From a virus: a DNA stretch of 37,552 nucleotides. Under the pieces are notes generated by a model. That model was not told where the DNA came from and made no database searches. It was given only the letters and a program-made list of their open reading frames with translations. Each line of letters starts with the position of its first letter. Position 1 is the first letter of the stretch. The DNA lies in the IMG/VR virus record IMGVR_UViG_3300042861_003135, positions 1-37,552 of that record. One strand, 5' to 3'. The translations under genes and the position numbers were made by a program. Below are positions 1-8,056 of this stretch, one piece after another.

Positions 1-597
1 ATGTCAGACAACCAACCCATCAACCTTGGTGACGACAATTTCGTTCGCAGCGTCATTCATCGGCAGGTCGGCAAGTTAATCGCCAAGTCTGATTTCACTC
101 AGCAAGATCGAAACGATCTGGTCCAGGAAGTTTACGTCCGGGCAACAAAGAGCCTGCGACTCTACGATCCATCTGTGGGCCATCTGTATCCGTACGTCTG
201 CACCGTGGTCCAGCGCCACTTGGCCAACGTCGTTCGCGATCGTTCCGTTGTTAAGCGCTCTACAACTGGCCGCGTCAGCTTGAGCAAGACCGTTCGAGGT
301 GATGACGGTGGCCAGGTCGAAATGTCTCAGACCTTACACGACAAAGATCAAGATCGACGGCTTGGTCGTGCACGTCGACTTGGTGAAGAGGAACTCAACG
401 ATCTGCGCATGGATCTGGCGACGTTCATGTCCACCTTGCCAGAAAAATTCCAAGACGTTCTCCGTCGTCGTCAAACCCACTCAATCACCGAGATCTCTCG
501 CGACCTCGGAATCCCTCGAACCACCCTCAACGACTGGATGCTGCAGATCCGCGAACTCTTTGAAGAAGCAGGATTTGAAAGATATCTGGAATCGTAA
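1..597 (+). CDS. Small sigma-70 family RNA polymerase sigma factor
   Basis: This 198-residue protein has the two-domain layout of a small sigma-70/ECF-like factor. Residues about 14-85 resemble region 2, with a VIHRQVGKLI helix, the acidic LVQEVYVRATKSL segment and an aromatic/basic YPYVCTVVQRHLANVVRDR stretch. A charged linker follows. Residues about 140-190 resemble region 4, with LPEKFQDVL followed by a helix-turn-helix (ITEISRDLGIPRTTLNDWM). Such factors direct core RNA polymerase to specific promoters. The gene begins at the first base of the window, so its ribosome-binding site and any longer N-terminus are out of sight. A phage-encoded sigma is of interest here because two families of repeated promoter-like elements occur in the window. 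Pairing this factor with either of them is an inference. A host-type ECF factor gene next to the element is the main alternative. Confidence 0.8.
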   Translation: MSDNQPINLGDDNFVRSVIHRQVGKLIAKSDFTQQDRNDLVQEVYVRATKSLRLYDPSVGHLYPYVCTVVQRHLANVVRDRSVVKRSTTGRVSLSKTVRGDDGGQVEMSQTLHDKDQDRRLGRARRLGEEELNDLRMDLATFMSTLPEKFQDVLRRRQTHSITEISRDLGIPRTTLNDWMLQIRELFEEAGFERYLES

Positions 598-615
598 CCG
601 TCAATTCACCCCGGT

Positions 616-637
616 ACCGGGTATTCCAACAGATAGA
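616..637 (+). promoter_or_regulatory. Promoter-like direct repeat, copy A
   Basis: ACCGGGTATTCC, one variable base, then ACAGATAGA. The same 22 bases recur at 17681-17702 with a single mismatch (A/T at position 13). Both copies lie just after the stop of a large gene and 56-65 bp before the start codon of a small gene (681 and 17737). This fixed placement suggests a promoter or operator. It does not look like a consensus sigma-70 promoter. Confidence 0.5.
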
Positions 638-680
638 GAAGACCAGTTTTCAATCAACACAACTAAAGGACATCCAATCA

Positions 681-920
681 ATGAGTGCACCCGCCATGAA
701 TATCGACCAGCGAGTCACTATCTCGCTAGCTTTGCAGCGATACCTGCGAGCCGTCGAACGCTTTGAGGCCGCTTCCAACGAGTTCAACGAATCCTGCCTT
801 ACGATTCGCCAGGCACTTCCCCGTGAAAGCCGATTCGTGGCCAACATCTCGCACCAGCATTATCTGGTGACCAGCGACAGCGAAGGCAACTTCGAGGTTG
901 AGTCAGTCGACACGGTTTGA
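681..920 (+). CDS. Small hypothetical protein
   Basis: A 79-residue acidic protein. Residues about 8-45 (RVTISLALQRYLRAVERFEAA) look helical, and the C-terminus (HYLVTSDSEGNFEVESVDTV) looks like a beta hairpin. I do not recognise a family. The ATG at 681 is supported by AAGGAC about 11 bases upstream, and a repeated promoter-like element lies at 616-637. It is the first gene after the sigma factor and precedes the recombination genes, so an early accessory role is plausible but not shown. Confidence 0.6.
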   Translation: MSAPAMNIDQRVTISLALQRYLRAVERFEAASNEFNESCLTIRQALPRESRFVANISHQHYLVTSDSEGNFEVESVDTV

Positions 921-972
921 TTCGCAATCTGTCATCCCCTTTTCGCCCTCCTCGCTGAAAGATCCACAGGCG

Positions 973-1197
973 ATGTCAACAAGACCTTTACCCCATGAAC
1001 CCGGTGATCGGAAGTGCCTGAAGTGCAACGAAACGTTTCGCTCCAAGAGTGCCGCCAATCGCATTTGCAAGAAGTGCTCGCAAGTCAATGCGTCACTGAA
1101 ATTGAGTGAAGCACAAATCGCTCGCGAACGAGGCGCAAAACGCCTCAACGGCCTTCCGATCGAGGAGCAAGACACCTACGAGATGAAATTCCTCTAG
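973..1197 (+). CDS. Small zinc-ribbon-like protein
   Basis: A 74-residue protein from the ATG at 973. It carries two CxxC knuckles (KCLKC and CKKC) 16 residues apart, which is the spacing of a small treble-clef or zinc-ribbon fold. A basic helical tail follows (AQIARERGAKRLNGL). The frame is open further upstream, to a TTG at 898 that would overlap the previous gene. The ATG is preferred because conserved-looking sequence begins there, although its ribosome-binding site is weak. The likely role is binding nucleic acid or a protein partner. No specific function is recognised. Confidence 0.55.
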   Translation: MSTRPLPHEPGDRKCLKCNETFRSKSAANRICKKCSQVNASLKLSEAQIARERGAKRLNGLPIEEQDTYEMKFL

Positions 1198-1246
1198 GCA
1201 TCGATTTACGCAGAAAAGCACCCCAAGACAGTAACCCCAAGCACCC

Positions 1247-2293
1247 ATGTCCCAACTCATTACACAAACCGAATCAAGCGAAAAGACGCTGCTGACCTAT
1301 TCAGCGCTGAATACGTTTCGTAATTGTCCGCGAAAGTACAAGAACCGCTATCTCGATAATCTGCGTCCGCGTGAACGTGCGGAGGCGTTGTCGTTCGGCA
1401 GCGTGATCCATACGGCGATCGAGCTTTGGTATCGGTCATCGGACGTTGAGTCGCGGCTCCGGGATGTTCTCACCTATGTCGACGATGCCTTTGAGAATCG
1501 CGTTGTCGATTTCAACCAGATGGTTCAATGGCATTTGGCGACGGCGATGATTCGTGGTTACGCCGAACGCTATGCAATTGAAGAATTCGAAGTCGTCGAA
1601 GTTGAGAAGGAGTTTGTCGGCGAGATCCGCAATCCAGATACTGGCCGGCAGAGTCAGACGTTTCGTATCGCTGGCAAGGTCGATGGCATCGTACGTTGCC
1701 ACGATGGCTTGTATCTGCTCGAGCATAAGACCGCGTCCAATATCGACGCAAGTTATCTCGACAAGCTGTGGACCGACACACAGATCGCGTTGTACTGCTA
1801 TTACTTGCGGGAACTTGGCTATCCGATCGTTGGCGTCATCTACAACGTGCTACTCAAGAGTCGGCTTAAGCAAGGCAAAGGCGAAACGCAGGAAGAATAC
1901 GAAGTTCGCCACGCGGAACTTGCCGCCAAAAACAAGAGCGGCAAATCGACTGCGAAACGCCAGATGCCTGAGACGGATGATGAGTTTCAGTCGCGACTGA
2001 CTGAATGGTACTCACGTCCCGAAGCGTTCCATCGCGAATTCATTTACCTATCCGAAGACCGACTTGCCATGTTGCAAGACGAAGTCTGGGAAATCACGCA
2101 GCAATACCTTGACGCCCGTCGCCGTGGCAAATGGCTGCTGAATACCTCGAACTGTTTCTCGTACCAACGACCGTGCGAGTACTTGGCTTACTGCCAATCT
2201 GGATTCAATCCAAACGTCGCTGACAACCTGTACGAGATCGCTCTCCCGAACGAAGAGCTATCTCGTGTTGATTCTGAAGCACCCCCATTCTGA
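1247..2293 (+). CDS. PD-(D/E)XK nuclease, Cas4/RecB-like, with Fe-S cysteines
   Basis: A 348-residue nuclease. The N-terminal LTYSALNTFRNCPRKYKNRY is the signature start of the PDDEXK_1/RecB family. Catalytic residues visible are H55, D146 (AGKVDGI), E159-x-K161 (EHK) and the QxxxY motif Q179/Y183. C27 together with C303, C310 and C316 gives the one-plus-three cysteine pattern of the 4Fe-4S cluster found in AddB and Cas4 nucleases. It probably trims DNA ends for recombination. The next genes encode a Sak4-like ATPase, a ssDNA-binding-like protein and a RusA resolvase, so this is part of a phage recombination module, not a CRISPR locus. No strong Shine-Dalgarno sequence precedes the ATG. Confidence 0.88.
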   Translation: MSQLITQTESSEKTLLTYSALNTFRNCPRKYKNRYLDNLRPRERAEALSFGSVIHTAIELWYRSSDVESRLRDVLTYVDDAFENRVVDFNQMVQWHLATAMIRGYAERYAIEEFEVVEVEKEFVGEIRNPDTGRQSQTFRIAGKVDGIVRCHDGLYLLEHKTASNIDASYLDKLWTDTQIALYCYYLRELGYPIVGVIYNVLLKSRLKQGKGETQEEYEVRHAELAAKNKSGKSTAKRQMPETDDEFQSRLTEWYSRPEAFHREFIYLSEDRLAMLQDEVWEITQQYLDARRRGKWLLNTSNCFSYQRPCEYLAYCQSGFNPNVADNLYEIALPNEELSRVDSEAPPF

Positions 2294-2313
2294 TTTGAAA
2301 GGAAACCTTATTC

Positions 2314-3117
2314 ATGACAATGACTTTACCAACCACCAAGACCAAGCCGACCACCGACTTGGCTAAGCAATCGATCTTGCTCTATGGCGTTCCCAAGCTC
2401 GGCAAGAGTTCGTTCGCCTCGCAATTCCCTGAGGCCATGTTCTTCGAATGCGAACCAGGACTCAATCACTTGGAAGTGTTCAAGGTGCCGACCTACTCGT
2501 GGGAAGCGTTCTTGGAAGCTTGCAAGTTGCTGGCCAAGGGCGATCACAACTTCAAGACGATCGTAATCGACACGGTCGACAACGCATTCAAGATGTGTTC
2601 GGACTATGTCTGTGCCAAGCATGGCATCGAGTACGAAGGCGACATGGGCCACGGTAAAGGTTGGGCTCTGGTAAAGAACGAATGGCATCGCGTGCTGACT
2701 CGTTTGGCCAGCTTGCCATATGGCTTGATCCTCATCTCGCACGCGGTCGACAAGACGATCGAGACGCGAACGGGCGAATACACCAAGACCACTCCGAGCT
2801 TGCCTGATCGTGCTCGCAACGTCGTGTTGGGCCTAGTCGACATCATCCTCTATGGCGACTCGGTCTCTCGAAAAGACGCTGCGGGAAACCTCGTTGTCGA
2901 TCGAGTGCTCCGAACCAAGCCTCATCCGACTTACGAGGCTGGCGACCGTACGGGTCGTTTGCCCGAGATGCTGCCACTGGATTACTCCGCCTTCAATTCA
3001 GCATTCAGTGGCACCGCTTCGAATTCACCCGCACAGAGCCCTGCGCCCGGCAAAGGCACTGCTGCGTCTACTTCCAATCCGGGCAGCACCCCAGCAGGAA
3101 AGGCTGTTAAGCAATGA
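2314..3117 (+). CDS. Sak4-like RecA-fold phage recombination ATPase
   Basis: A 267-residue P-loop ATPase of the AAA_24/Sak4 type. Walker A is GVPKLGKSS (residues 25-33) and Walker B is TIVIDTVD. A short region follows with the LPYGLILISHAVDKT strand that carries sensor-type residues. The C-terminal 45 residues are low-complexity Pro/Ser/Thr/Gly, probably a flexible tail. Sak4 proteins are single-domain RecA relatives that promote annealing or strand exchange with a partner ssDNA-binding protein. The next gene overlaps by four bases (ATGA) and is such a candidate partner. The start is supported by AAAGGAAA about 10 bases upstream. Confidence 0.85.
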   Translation: MTMTLPTTKTKPTTDLAKQSILLYGVPKLGKSSFASQFPEAMFFECEPGLNHLEVFKVPTYSWEAFLEACKLLAKGDHNFKTIVIDTVDNAFKMCSDYVCAKHGIEYEGDMGHGKGWALVKNEWHRVLTRLASLPYGLILISHAVDKTIETRTGEYTKTTPSLPDRARNVVLGLVDIILYGDSVSRKDAAGNLVVDRVLRTKPHPTYEAGDRTGRLPEMLPLDYSAFNSAFSGTASNSPAQSPAPGKGTAASTSNPGSTPAGKAVKQ

Positions 3118-3578
3118 GCGATTACGAAGAATACGAAACCACCGACCAATCCGTTGATCTGTCGTCGTTCGATGATGAATTCGCAACCGCGGAAGCACCT
3201 GAGTATGACGAGGTCCCCGACGGCAAGTATCAAGCTCGCATTGAGTCGGTGAAGCTTGAGTCAAGTCAGAAGGGTGACCCGATGATCAAGTTCGATTTGG
3301 AAGTGCTGTCTGGCTCACATGCCGGCCGTCACATCTTCAAGAATTCGGTCATCACGCAAGCATCGATCCCTTACGTAAAGGGCGATCTCAAGACACTGGG
3401 CCTGGAGCTTTCCAAGTTCAGTGAGCTATCCGGGCGACTTGAAGAACTGCTCGATGTGACCTTGGAAGTCACGAAGCGGACTCGCGGTGACTACACCAAC
3501 GTCTACTTCAATCGACGCATTCGTCTCGCGGCCGCTTCGAACGGTGAGGTCCCACCATCGCCGGACATGCCGTTCTGA
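3114..3578 (+). CDS. DUF669 family ssDNA-binding-like protein
   Basis: A 154-residue protein with an acidic N-terminus (residues 1-35) and a beta-rich core typical of DUF669: PDGKYQARIESVKLE, MIKFDLEVLSGSHAGRHIFKN and LEVTKRTRGDYTNVYFNRR. DUF669 proteins sit in phage replication/recombination clusters next to Sak4-type ATPases and are thought to act as ssDNA-binding or accessory proteins. The start codon overlaps the stop of the ATPase gene (ATGA), implying coupled translation. A strong hairpin with a U tract follows the stop, so transcription may be reduced after this gene. Confidence 0.75.
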   Translation: MSDYEEYETTDQSVDLSSFDDEFATAEAPEYDEVPDGKYQARIESVKLESSQKGDPMIKFDLEVLSGSHAGRHIFKNSVITQASIPYVKGDLKTLGLELSKFSELSGRLEELLDVTLEVTKRTRGDYTNVYFNRRIRLAAASNGEVPPSPDMPF

Positions 3579-3608
3579 TCGTTTGACGCTTGAGTTCGCA
3601 CGGGTGCG

Positions 3609-3675
3609 GCTGGGACGGGCAAAGCGAGTGAGTTGGTGCAAACCAACTGTTCGTTCCGTCCCAGCTTTTCTATTT
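3609..3675 (+). terminator. Long structured hairpin with U tract (terminator or attenuator)
   Basis: The outer arms GCTGGGACGG (3609-3618) and CCGTCCCAGC (3656-3665) are perfect 10-bp complements. Inside, AGTTGGT (3631-3637) pairs with ACCAACT (3642-3648) around a GCAA tetraloop, and AGCGA/TCGTT can add an intermediate helix. TTTTCTATTT follows at once. This fits a rho-independent terminator or attenuator between the recombination genes and rusA. The internal structure is larger than a terminator needs. Confidence 0.7.
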
Positions 3676-3693
3676 CAGTGAAAGGAAGCAAGG

Positions 3694-4077
3694 ATGGTTA
3701 CCGAGTTTGATCTCCCGTATCCGCCCTCGGTCAATCATTACTTCAGCTATTACCAGGGCCGTCCCGTTCTCTCCAAAGATGCACGCACCTATCGACATCA
3801 AGTGCGACGCATTGCAATCGCCAAAGGCATCAAACCGCTGATGGGGTCAATTGCTATCCGCATTGACATCGCACCACCTGATGATCGGCGTCGCGATTGT
3901 GACAACGTACAGAAGGCTGTTCTCGATGCATTGCAGCATGCCGGCGTGTTCTGGGATGACTCTCAGGTTGTTTGGTTGCTGTCAATCAAGCACGACTCCA
4001 AACCGAAGGGCCAAATCAGAGTGCAGATTGGTGATGCAGAATCACAAACGCTTTCACCTGCAATGGAGATCGCTTAG
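3694..4077 (+). CDS. rusA: RusA-like Holliday junction resolvase
   Basis: A 127-residue protein of usual RusA length. The N-terminus has the family signature LPYPPSVNHYF, followed by the catalytic block PDDRRRDCDNVQKAVLDAL (D68, D70, K74) and a downstream acidic pair D88/D89 (FWDDSQV). RusA homodimers resolve four-way junctions, removing recombination intermediates before packaging. The start has GAAAGGAAGCAAGG just upstream. It is separated from the DUF669 gene by a terminator-like hairpin and is followed after two bases by a small gene. Confidence 0.88.
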   Translation: MVTEFDLPYPPSVNHYFSYYQGRPVLSKDARTYRHQVRRIAIAKGIKPLMGSIAIRIDIAPPDDRRRDCDNVQKAVLDALQHAGVFWDDSQVVWLLSIKHDSKPKGQIRVQIGDAESQTLSPAMEIA

Positions 4078-4079
4078 CC

Positions 4080-4349
4080 ATGTCGCAACTCACCCGTTTC
4101 AGTCGCCCAATCGTGCGGCATTTGCCAAGTCTCAATCTCGTCGTTCGCTTTGACGATTCGGGCATCTCCGTCCGCGCTTATCGCTGCCGCAAATGGAAAA
4201 GCGTCACGTGGGCTCAGCTTGCATCACTGGCGGATGATACCGAGCCAGTGGTTCGGTTTTGTGAGACGGATCATGGGTCACGAGTATTGGAGGCGATGGG
4301 AGTACGTCTTCCTAAAGATGATCAATCAGCTAGAGGTGGCCCAGCTTGA
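4080..4349 (+). CDS. Small hypothetical protein between rusA and primase
   Basis: An 89-residue protein with no recognised family. The N-terminal part looks beta-stranded (LNLVVRFDDSGISVRAYRCRKW), and the remainder (SVTWAQLASLADD) resembles small phage proteins that accompany replication genes. It starts two bases after the rusA stop, and its own stop overlaps the primase start (ATGA), so it is very likely translated as part of a rusA-primase operon. The tight packing is the main support for it being real. Confidence 0.6.
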   Translation: MSQLTRFSRPIVRHLPSLNLVVRFDDSGISVRAYRCRKWKSVTWAQLASLADDTEPVVRFCETDHGSRVLEAMGVRLPKDDQSARGGPA

Positions 4350-7015
4350 GTCATCCAGCGATTACTTTATTGACGACTCTGTTCGAGCCATCGGACCTGA
4401 TCCTTTTTCGACCTGTTGAGGCATGGACGGAAGGGGGACGGAAACGCAGTCGTGTCGATTATGGCAACGTTTGCTACCGGCCTGCCAAGATAACGACACT
4501 TGAGCAAACGTTGACTCGACTGGAAACCAGCTCCGAGTCTGAACGTACGAATCTATTCTTCGGCGTCTGCCCACGGGTTGGAAATAAAGGTCGGTACGAT
4601 CTCGCCTGGCAGATTCGCACTATTCGCTGCCTCTGGGCTGATCTCGATGGATGCGATGTTGCTCAAGCTGCAGAGCGTTGTGCTTCACAATCGATGCCCT
4701 CGCCGACAGCGATCGTCAATAGCGGCAATGGCGTGCATCTGTATTGGCTCTTGGATCGTCCTCTTCTGATCGACGATGTTGGCAATCCTCCTCCCGTCGA
4801 AACGGAATGGACCATTGGCAGCGACGGACGGAAGAAACCGCGGCGTTACATCCTTGATGGCAAAGATCGTGTCTACGTTGATCGACGTCATCATCTGACC
4901 AAGACAAGCCCTAAGGCTTTGCAAGCCCAAGATCTACTTACAGGCATAGCGGCCACGATCAATGCAGACCACACAACGGACCTCACTCGTTTACTCCGAC
5001 TTCCGGGAACATGGAATCGCAAGGAACAACGTAATGGTCGTGAACCGGTCAAAGCAGAACTAGTCGAATGCGACGGCAACCGTCGGTATCCAATCGATGC
5101 GTTTCAGAAGTTTGCGAAGTTGTGTGAAGCCACAAAGCGTCAACGGCAGATTGAGGCGATGCCCTTGCCTGCCGTCCGTAAGCTATCGGCTGGTAAGTCC
5201 GATAAGCTTTCCGAGCTTATTGCCGCATGTATGATCGCTCCTGAAGGCACTCGTTCCGAGGCTGACTTCGCGGTCTGCTGCTATGCAATTCGAAACGGAA
5301 TCGCCAAGGATGAAGCTTGGACACGTCTGCAATCCGTCGGCAAGTTCGCAGAGCAAGGTCGCCGCTACTTCGAATTGACCTGGGAAAGCGGTGAGTACGA
5401 TGTGCGGGCCACTTTGTGCGATCGCTTGCAGAAGCGTTTGCCTCAGGAAAGTCCAGCAGTGGCTGCACCGACAGGAGGCCAGCAGGCAGATGAGCCCGAA
5501 GAGCGACGAACCATTACGATCGACTCGCGCTCAACGCCCGTCGCTTCAACCATGGGGCAGATCACAGATCGATTGCTTTCCACAGGCTCTTGTTTCAATC
5601 GGATGGAGCAATTGGTTGTGGTGCGAGAGCAATCGATCTCGCCAGTGCTCTCATCTGCGGAGTTGACGGGACTGCTCAACCAGCACGTCGAGTTCTACTT
5701 TGTTAATGAAGATGGGGGCGAGTACAAACCACTGCCAACCTCTTACGCGAACACTTGGCTCAACAACGTGGGCCAGCGCGAACGGCTGCCAGCGATTCGA
5801 CTGTTTAGCCACAATCCGATCTACACAGCGGACTGGCGTCTAGTCAGCCCCGGCTTCGATCCCCAATCGGGTTTCTATTACGCAGGGCCGAACATCGAAC
5901 CCGTCGAGGGGACCAAGCATCTCGATACGTTGTTGCGAGATTTCTGCTGGAGAAAGCCAACGGATCGCACAAATTACATTGGTATCTTGTTAACGGGTCT
6001 GCTGGTCTCTCGCTTCATCGGCTCAAAGCCAGCCGTACTGTTCAACGGTAATCAACCCGAACTGGGCAAATCGGTTCTCGCACAAATTTTGGCAATCTTG
6101 CGAGATGGCCATCATGTGGAAACCGCCTCGTACAACGCCAACGACGAAGAGTTCGAAAAGCGTCTCGGAACGATTGTCCGTCATGGCGTCACCACCATCA
6201 TCATTGATAACGCCAAGGCCCGTGGCCGCAATCCAAAGATAGACTCCGCTTGCCTCGAGCGTTCGATTACCGATCCGATCCTATCCTTTCGGTTGCTTGG
6301 CTTCTCGCAAGAGATCCGCGCCGAGAACTCGCATCTTTTTTGTATCACTGCCAACTCGCCTGATGTAAGTCGAGACCTTATTACTCGCTGCGTGGCCATC
6401 AATCTACACCACGAAGGCGATCCTACGAAGCGATCCTTCTCGATGGACGATCCCGAGGGTTACGTACAAACACATCGACTTCAGTTGCTCGGCGAACTGA
6501 TAAACATGGTCGAGCGATGGAAGGCCAGCGGAATGCCATTAGCCAAGGTGCAAACGCGTTTTAACAAGAAGGGCTGGGGCAATATCATCGGTGGAATTCT
6601 GGAAGCCAATGGTGAACCAGACTTCATGATCAACGCTGACGATGCCGCCAGCGAGATGGATGAGACCCGTCGTGAGTTCGAGGAGCTGGTCACGACGCTC
6701 GCGAAGCACCCGCAGGGGATCTGGTCGTCATCTGAGTTAACAGACCTCGCAAACAAAAACTTCGTTCTGCAGTCTGAACTCGGCGACGGCACTCCGCGCT
6801 CACAGACCACGCGCATGGGCAAACTGGCGGGTCGATTTGTTGGCGAGCGATTCAAGCTCGATGATGGCACCTACGCAGTATTCAAACGGATCTTTAATGG
6901 CCAATACAACCAGTACCAGGTCTTCGTTGAGTCGGCCCAAAGTGACTGCTTAGGACTTCCGGACGTTGAAAACCAGACGTCCGGGAACGTCCGGGAATTG
7001 GAGCTGTTTTCATGA
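4346..7015 (+). CDS. Phage replicative primase-helicase (AEP-like primase plus AAA/SF3-like ATPase)
   Basis: An 889-residue two-part replication protein. The N-terminal half resembles an archaeo-eukaryotic-type primase: DLDG (D99, D101), SGNGVHLYW with H131, and LTRLLRLPGTWNRK (about 213-226), the usual order in phage/plasmid AEP primases. The C-terminal half is a P-loop helicase: Walker A GNQPELGKS (568-576), Walker B TTIIIDN (616-622) and a sensor-like CITANSPD (666-673). It would prime and unwind DNA at the phage origin. The iteron block that starts inside its 3' end (6959 onward) makes a cis-acting origin next to its initiator plausible. The start overlaps the previous stop. The protein is within the normal length range for this class. 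Confidence 0.82.
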   Translation: MSHPAITLLTTLFEPSDLILFRPVEAWTEGGRKRSRVDYGNVCYRPAKITTLEQTLTRLETSSESERTNLFFGVCPRVGNKGRYDLAWQIRTIRCLWADLDGCDVAQAAERCASQSMPSPTAIVNSGNGVHLYWLLDRPLLIDDVGNPPPVETEWTIGSDGRKKPRRYILDGKDRVYVDRRHHLTKTSPKALQAQDLLTGIAATINADHTTDLTRLLRLPGTWNRKEQRNGREPVKAELVECDGNRRYPIDAFQKFAKLCEATKRQRQIEAMPLPAVRKLSAGKSDKLSELIAACMIAPEGTRSEADFAVCCYAIRNGIAKDEAWTRLQSVGKFAEQGRRYFELTWESGEYDVRATLCDRLQKRLPQESPAVAAPTGGQQADEPEERRTITIDSRSTPVASTMGQITDRLLSTGSCFNRMEQLVVVREQSISPVLSSAELTGLLNQHVEFYFVNEDGGEYKPLPTSYANTWLNNVGQRERLPAIRLFSHNPIYTADWRLVSPGFDPQSGFYYAGPNIEPVEGTKHLDTLLRDFCWRKPTDRTNYIGILLTGLLVSRFIGSKPAVLFNGNQPELGKSVLAQILAILRDGHHVETASYNANDEEFEKRLGTIVRHGVTTIIIDNAKARGRNPKIDSACLERSITDPILSFRLLGFSQEIRAENSHLFCITANSPDVSRDLITRCVAINLHHEGDPTKRSFSMDDPEGYVQTHRLQLLGELINMVERWKASGMPLAKVQTRFNKKGWGNIIGGILEANGEPDFMINADDAASEMDETRREFEELVTTLAKHPQGIWSSSELTDLANKNFVLQSELGDGTPRSQTTRMGKLAGRFVGERFKLDDGTYAVFKRIFNGQYNQYQVFVESAQSDCLGLPDVENQTSGNVRELELFS

Positions 7016-7295
7016 TCAGTATCAAAAACGCCAATAGTGCGGTGCCGTTCAATCAATTTCGCTGCTTCCACATGCGAAGCTCGGTGTCCACTTCCGGACG
7101 TTTAGGACATTTCCCGGACGTAAAGATTTCCAAACGTCCTAACTTTTTACCCAGCATTTTCATTGGTGGCTTAGGACGTTCCGGACGTTCCGGACGTTTG
7201 TCAGGAGTTAGTTGTTGGGAGGGTAAACGAACGTGTTTTTCCCCGTATGTAGATCGTATAGGGAAACACGTCCTAAACGTCCGGACGTCCGGGAA
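6959..7295 (+). repeat. Iteron-like GGACGT repeats, candidate replication origin
   Basis: About ten copies of a GGACGT core, usually within TTCCGGACGTTT or its complement. They lie at 6959-6967, 6977-6999 (two), 7092-7100, 7113-7121, 7132-7140, 7171-7199 (three tandem copies, about 9-bp period) and 7266-7295 (several abutting, both orientations). They begin in the last codons of the primase-helicase and fill the 330-bp gap before the next gene. AT-rich stretches (ACTTTTTACC, GTGTTTTTCC) lie between clusters. Clustered short repeats beside a replication initiator gene are typical of iteron origins. A regulatory binding array is the alternative. Confidence 0.6.
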
Positions 7296-7346
7296 TGCCT
7301 CAAACCACATTTCTCAGTCACCCCAAAATCGAAAGGCAACCTCGGT

Positions 7347-7817
7347 ATGAATCACGCATTTGCGTCTCGCCCCACCGTCTACAACGGCGTCCAGTTCCGT
7401 TCCCGCTTAGAAGCACAATGGGCATGCTTCTTTGATCAAGCGAATTGGAAGTGGGACTATGAGCCTATGGACCTCGTCGGTTGGACGCCAACCTTCCGTG
7501 TGGAGTTTCCATGCGGTCACTCCGAGTGCCCTGACACCCATATGCTTTTGATCGATGTGCAGCCCTTCGATGACATCGCGTCGTTTGCTGGCCGTCGTTG
7601 CATGGACTTCGCATTCGGCGCGAGTCACAAGCCAAACGGCGAAGAGGAAACAATTCCTGCCGACGCATCAGCGGCATTCGGAATCAATCCCGATGTGACT
7701 TACTGGCAGATGTCTCATGGTGCCGGCGGTGGTGAAGAGAACATCCGCAATTGGACGCCTACGAATGCTCACCAACTTTGGAAGCAAGCGGGCAACATCA
7801 TCCGAGGTTGCTCATGA
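7347..7817 (+). CDS. PD-(D/E)XK-like phage protein with altered active site
   Basis: A 156-residue protein starting at the ATG at 7347 with GAAAGG upstream. The N-terminal TVYNGVQFRSRLEAQWACFFD is the hallmark of a widespread phage/bacterial family with a restriction-endonuclease-like fold, including the conserved E22. In that family the next motifs usually read PDF and (E/D)VK. Here they read PTF (residues 48-50) and DVQ (70-72), so the metal-binding Asp and the catalytic Lys appear replaced. It may be inactive or have a changed role. The rest (SHGAGGGEENIRNWTPTNAHQLWKQAGNI) looks like a second small module. The assignment rests on motif recognition only. Confidence 0.6.
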   Translation: MNHAFASRPTVYNGVQFRSRLEAQWACFFDQANWKWDYEPMDLVGWTPTFRVEFPCGHSECPDTHMLLIDVQPFDDIASFAGRRCMDFAFGASHKPNGEEETIPADASAAFGINPDVTYWQMSHGAGGGEENIRNWTPTNAHQLWKQAGNIIRGCS

Positions 7818-8053
7818 GTAACCAATCGAGAACGCAAGTCATCGCACACGTTAGCGCACGTCGCAACCGTTGCTCTTCGTTCGAGTGCAACGCCCAGCAC
7901 GCGACTGAACGCGTCAGTGGGCCAACAGTGGCCCCACAACGCGTCTGCCACTATGGCACTCGCAAGCCCCAAACGATGGGTCCTCCCCCAAAAACCACCG
8001 CGTTCTTGGGCCGCGGGAACAGCCGCGCTACTCGACACAGTTTGTTTTTTTAG
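7814..8053 (+). CDS. Doubtful small ORF after the nuclease-like gene
   Basis: A 79-residue frame beginning with an ATGA overlap on the previous stop. The overlap favours translation, but the sequence has no recognisable family, is rich in Arg/Pro/Thr/Ser and ends in a U-rich region. The DNA holds words seen in other non-coding parts of the window (GTGGCCCCAC at 7928, similar to 15118). The interval may be non-coding, with a GC hairpin (CGCGG 8012-8016, CCGCG 8023-8027). Confidence 0.25.
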   Translation: MSNQSRTQVIAHVSARRNRCSSFECNAQHATERVSGPTVAPQRVCHYGTRKPQTMGPPPKTTAFLGRGNSRATRHSLFF

Positions 8054-8056
8054 TCC

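Noticed and set aside
299-766. A 155-residue ORF overlapping the sigma gene
   Set aside because: It is out of frame with the sigma gene over most of its length, lacks a start signal and has no domain character.
7012-7350. A 112-residue ORF overlapping the primase stop by ATGA
   Set aside because: Its codons are mostly the GGACGT iteron repeats read in frame (RSGRSGR and similar), and it looks like non-coding repeat DNA.
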